In this document: one piece after another, positions 63,987 through 64,000 of the stretch
Layout: the number at the start of each line of letters is the position of its first letter
Position numbering within the stretch: the first letter of the stretch is position 1
Assembly (NCBI GenBank): GCA_030248215.1
Contig: JASANG010003262.1
Span: forward strand, 124,001 to 188,000
Reading direction: 5' to 3'
DNA length: 64,000 bases
DNA from: Enoplolaimus lenunculus
Lineage: Eukaryota > Nematoda > Enoplea > Enoplida > Thoracostomopsidae
Notes under the pieces: model-generated
What the model was told of the DNA's origin: nothing
The model's input: only the letters and a program-made list of their open reading frames with translations
Databases searched by the model: none
Program-made: the position numbers and the translations under genes

Positions 63987-64000
63987 GTAAAATTTTCATT

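Overview
The window looks like nematode nuclear DNA from a large, repeat-rich genome. Three observations support this. The longest gene encodes a fibrous-organelle receptor of the MUA-3/MUP-4 type, a family known from nematodes. The sulfotransferase belongs to the type expanded in nematodes. Many dispersed repeats carry runs of TTAGGC (CCTAAG), the nematode telomere hexamer. Introns are long (hundreds of bases to over 2 kb) and packed with short inverted-repeat elements, unlike the compact Caenorhabditis genome. An enoplean or mermithid-like worm is my guess only.

Five protein genes can be built with matching splice phases. (1) 236-19190, plus strand: the 3' part of a MUA-3/MUP-4-like receptor, 25 exons, with 14 EGF-like domains, SEA-EGF-SEA, a membrane segment and a cytoplasmic tail; its 5' end lies outside the window. 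(2) 26016-32187, minus strand: six exons for a 675-residue single-pass membrane protein with a signal peptide, an anosmin-like cysteine box, an FN3-like domain and a long cytoplasmic tail with tandem repeats. (3) 41342-47328, plus strand: five exons for a secreted Frizzled-related protein (Frizzled CRD plus netrin-like domain) with an unusually long glutamine-rich tail. (4) 52965-57268, plus strand: four exons for a type II membrane sulfotransferase. (5) 63853-63986, plus strand: the first main coding exon of the splicing factor YJU2B/CCDC130, running off the right edge.

Genes 1 and 2 are tail to tail, and 2 and 3 are head to head across about 9 kb. Genes 3, 4 and 5 point the same way. They show no common pathway. 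Genes 1 to 4 act at the cell surface, in the secretory path or in the matrix: attachment of epidermis to cuticle, cell contact, Wnt antagonism and glycan sulfation.

The rest is dominated by short non-autonomous DNA elements and tRNA-derived SINEs. Recognisable groups are: two related families with TTAGGC-rich cores and GGCC-ended inverted termini; a TTAA-flanked piggyBac-like family carrying a tRNA-like promoter; hAT-like elements, one with a perfect 8-bp target duplication; TA-flanked elements ending in CACTGCAAAAA; several foldback elements; tRNA-derived SINEs; and a 39-bp minisatellite. I found no transposase, reverse transcriptase, retrovirus-like element, CRISPR array, rRNA or convincing functional tRNA.
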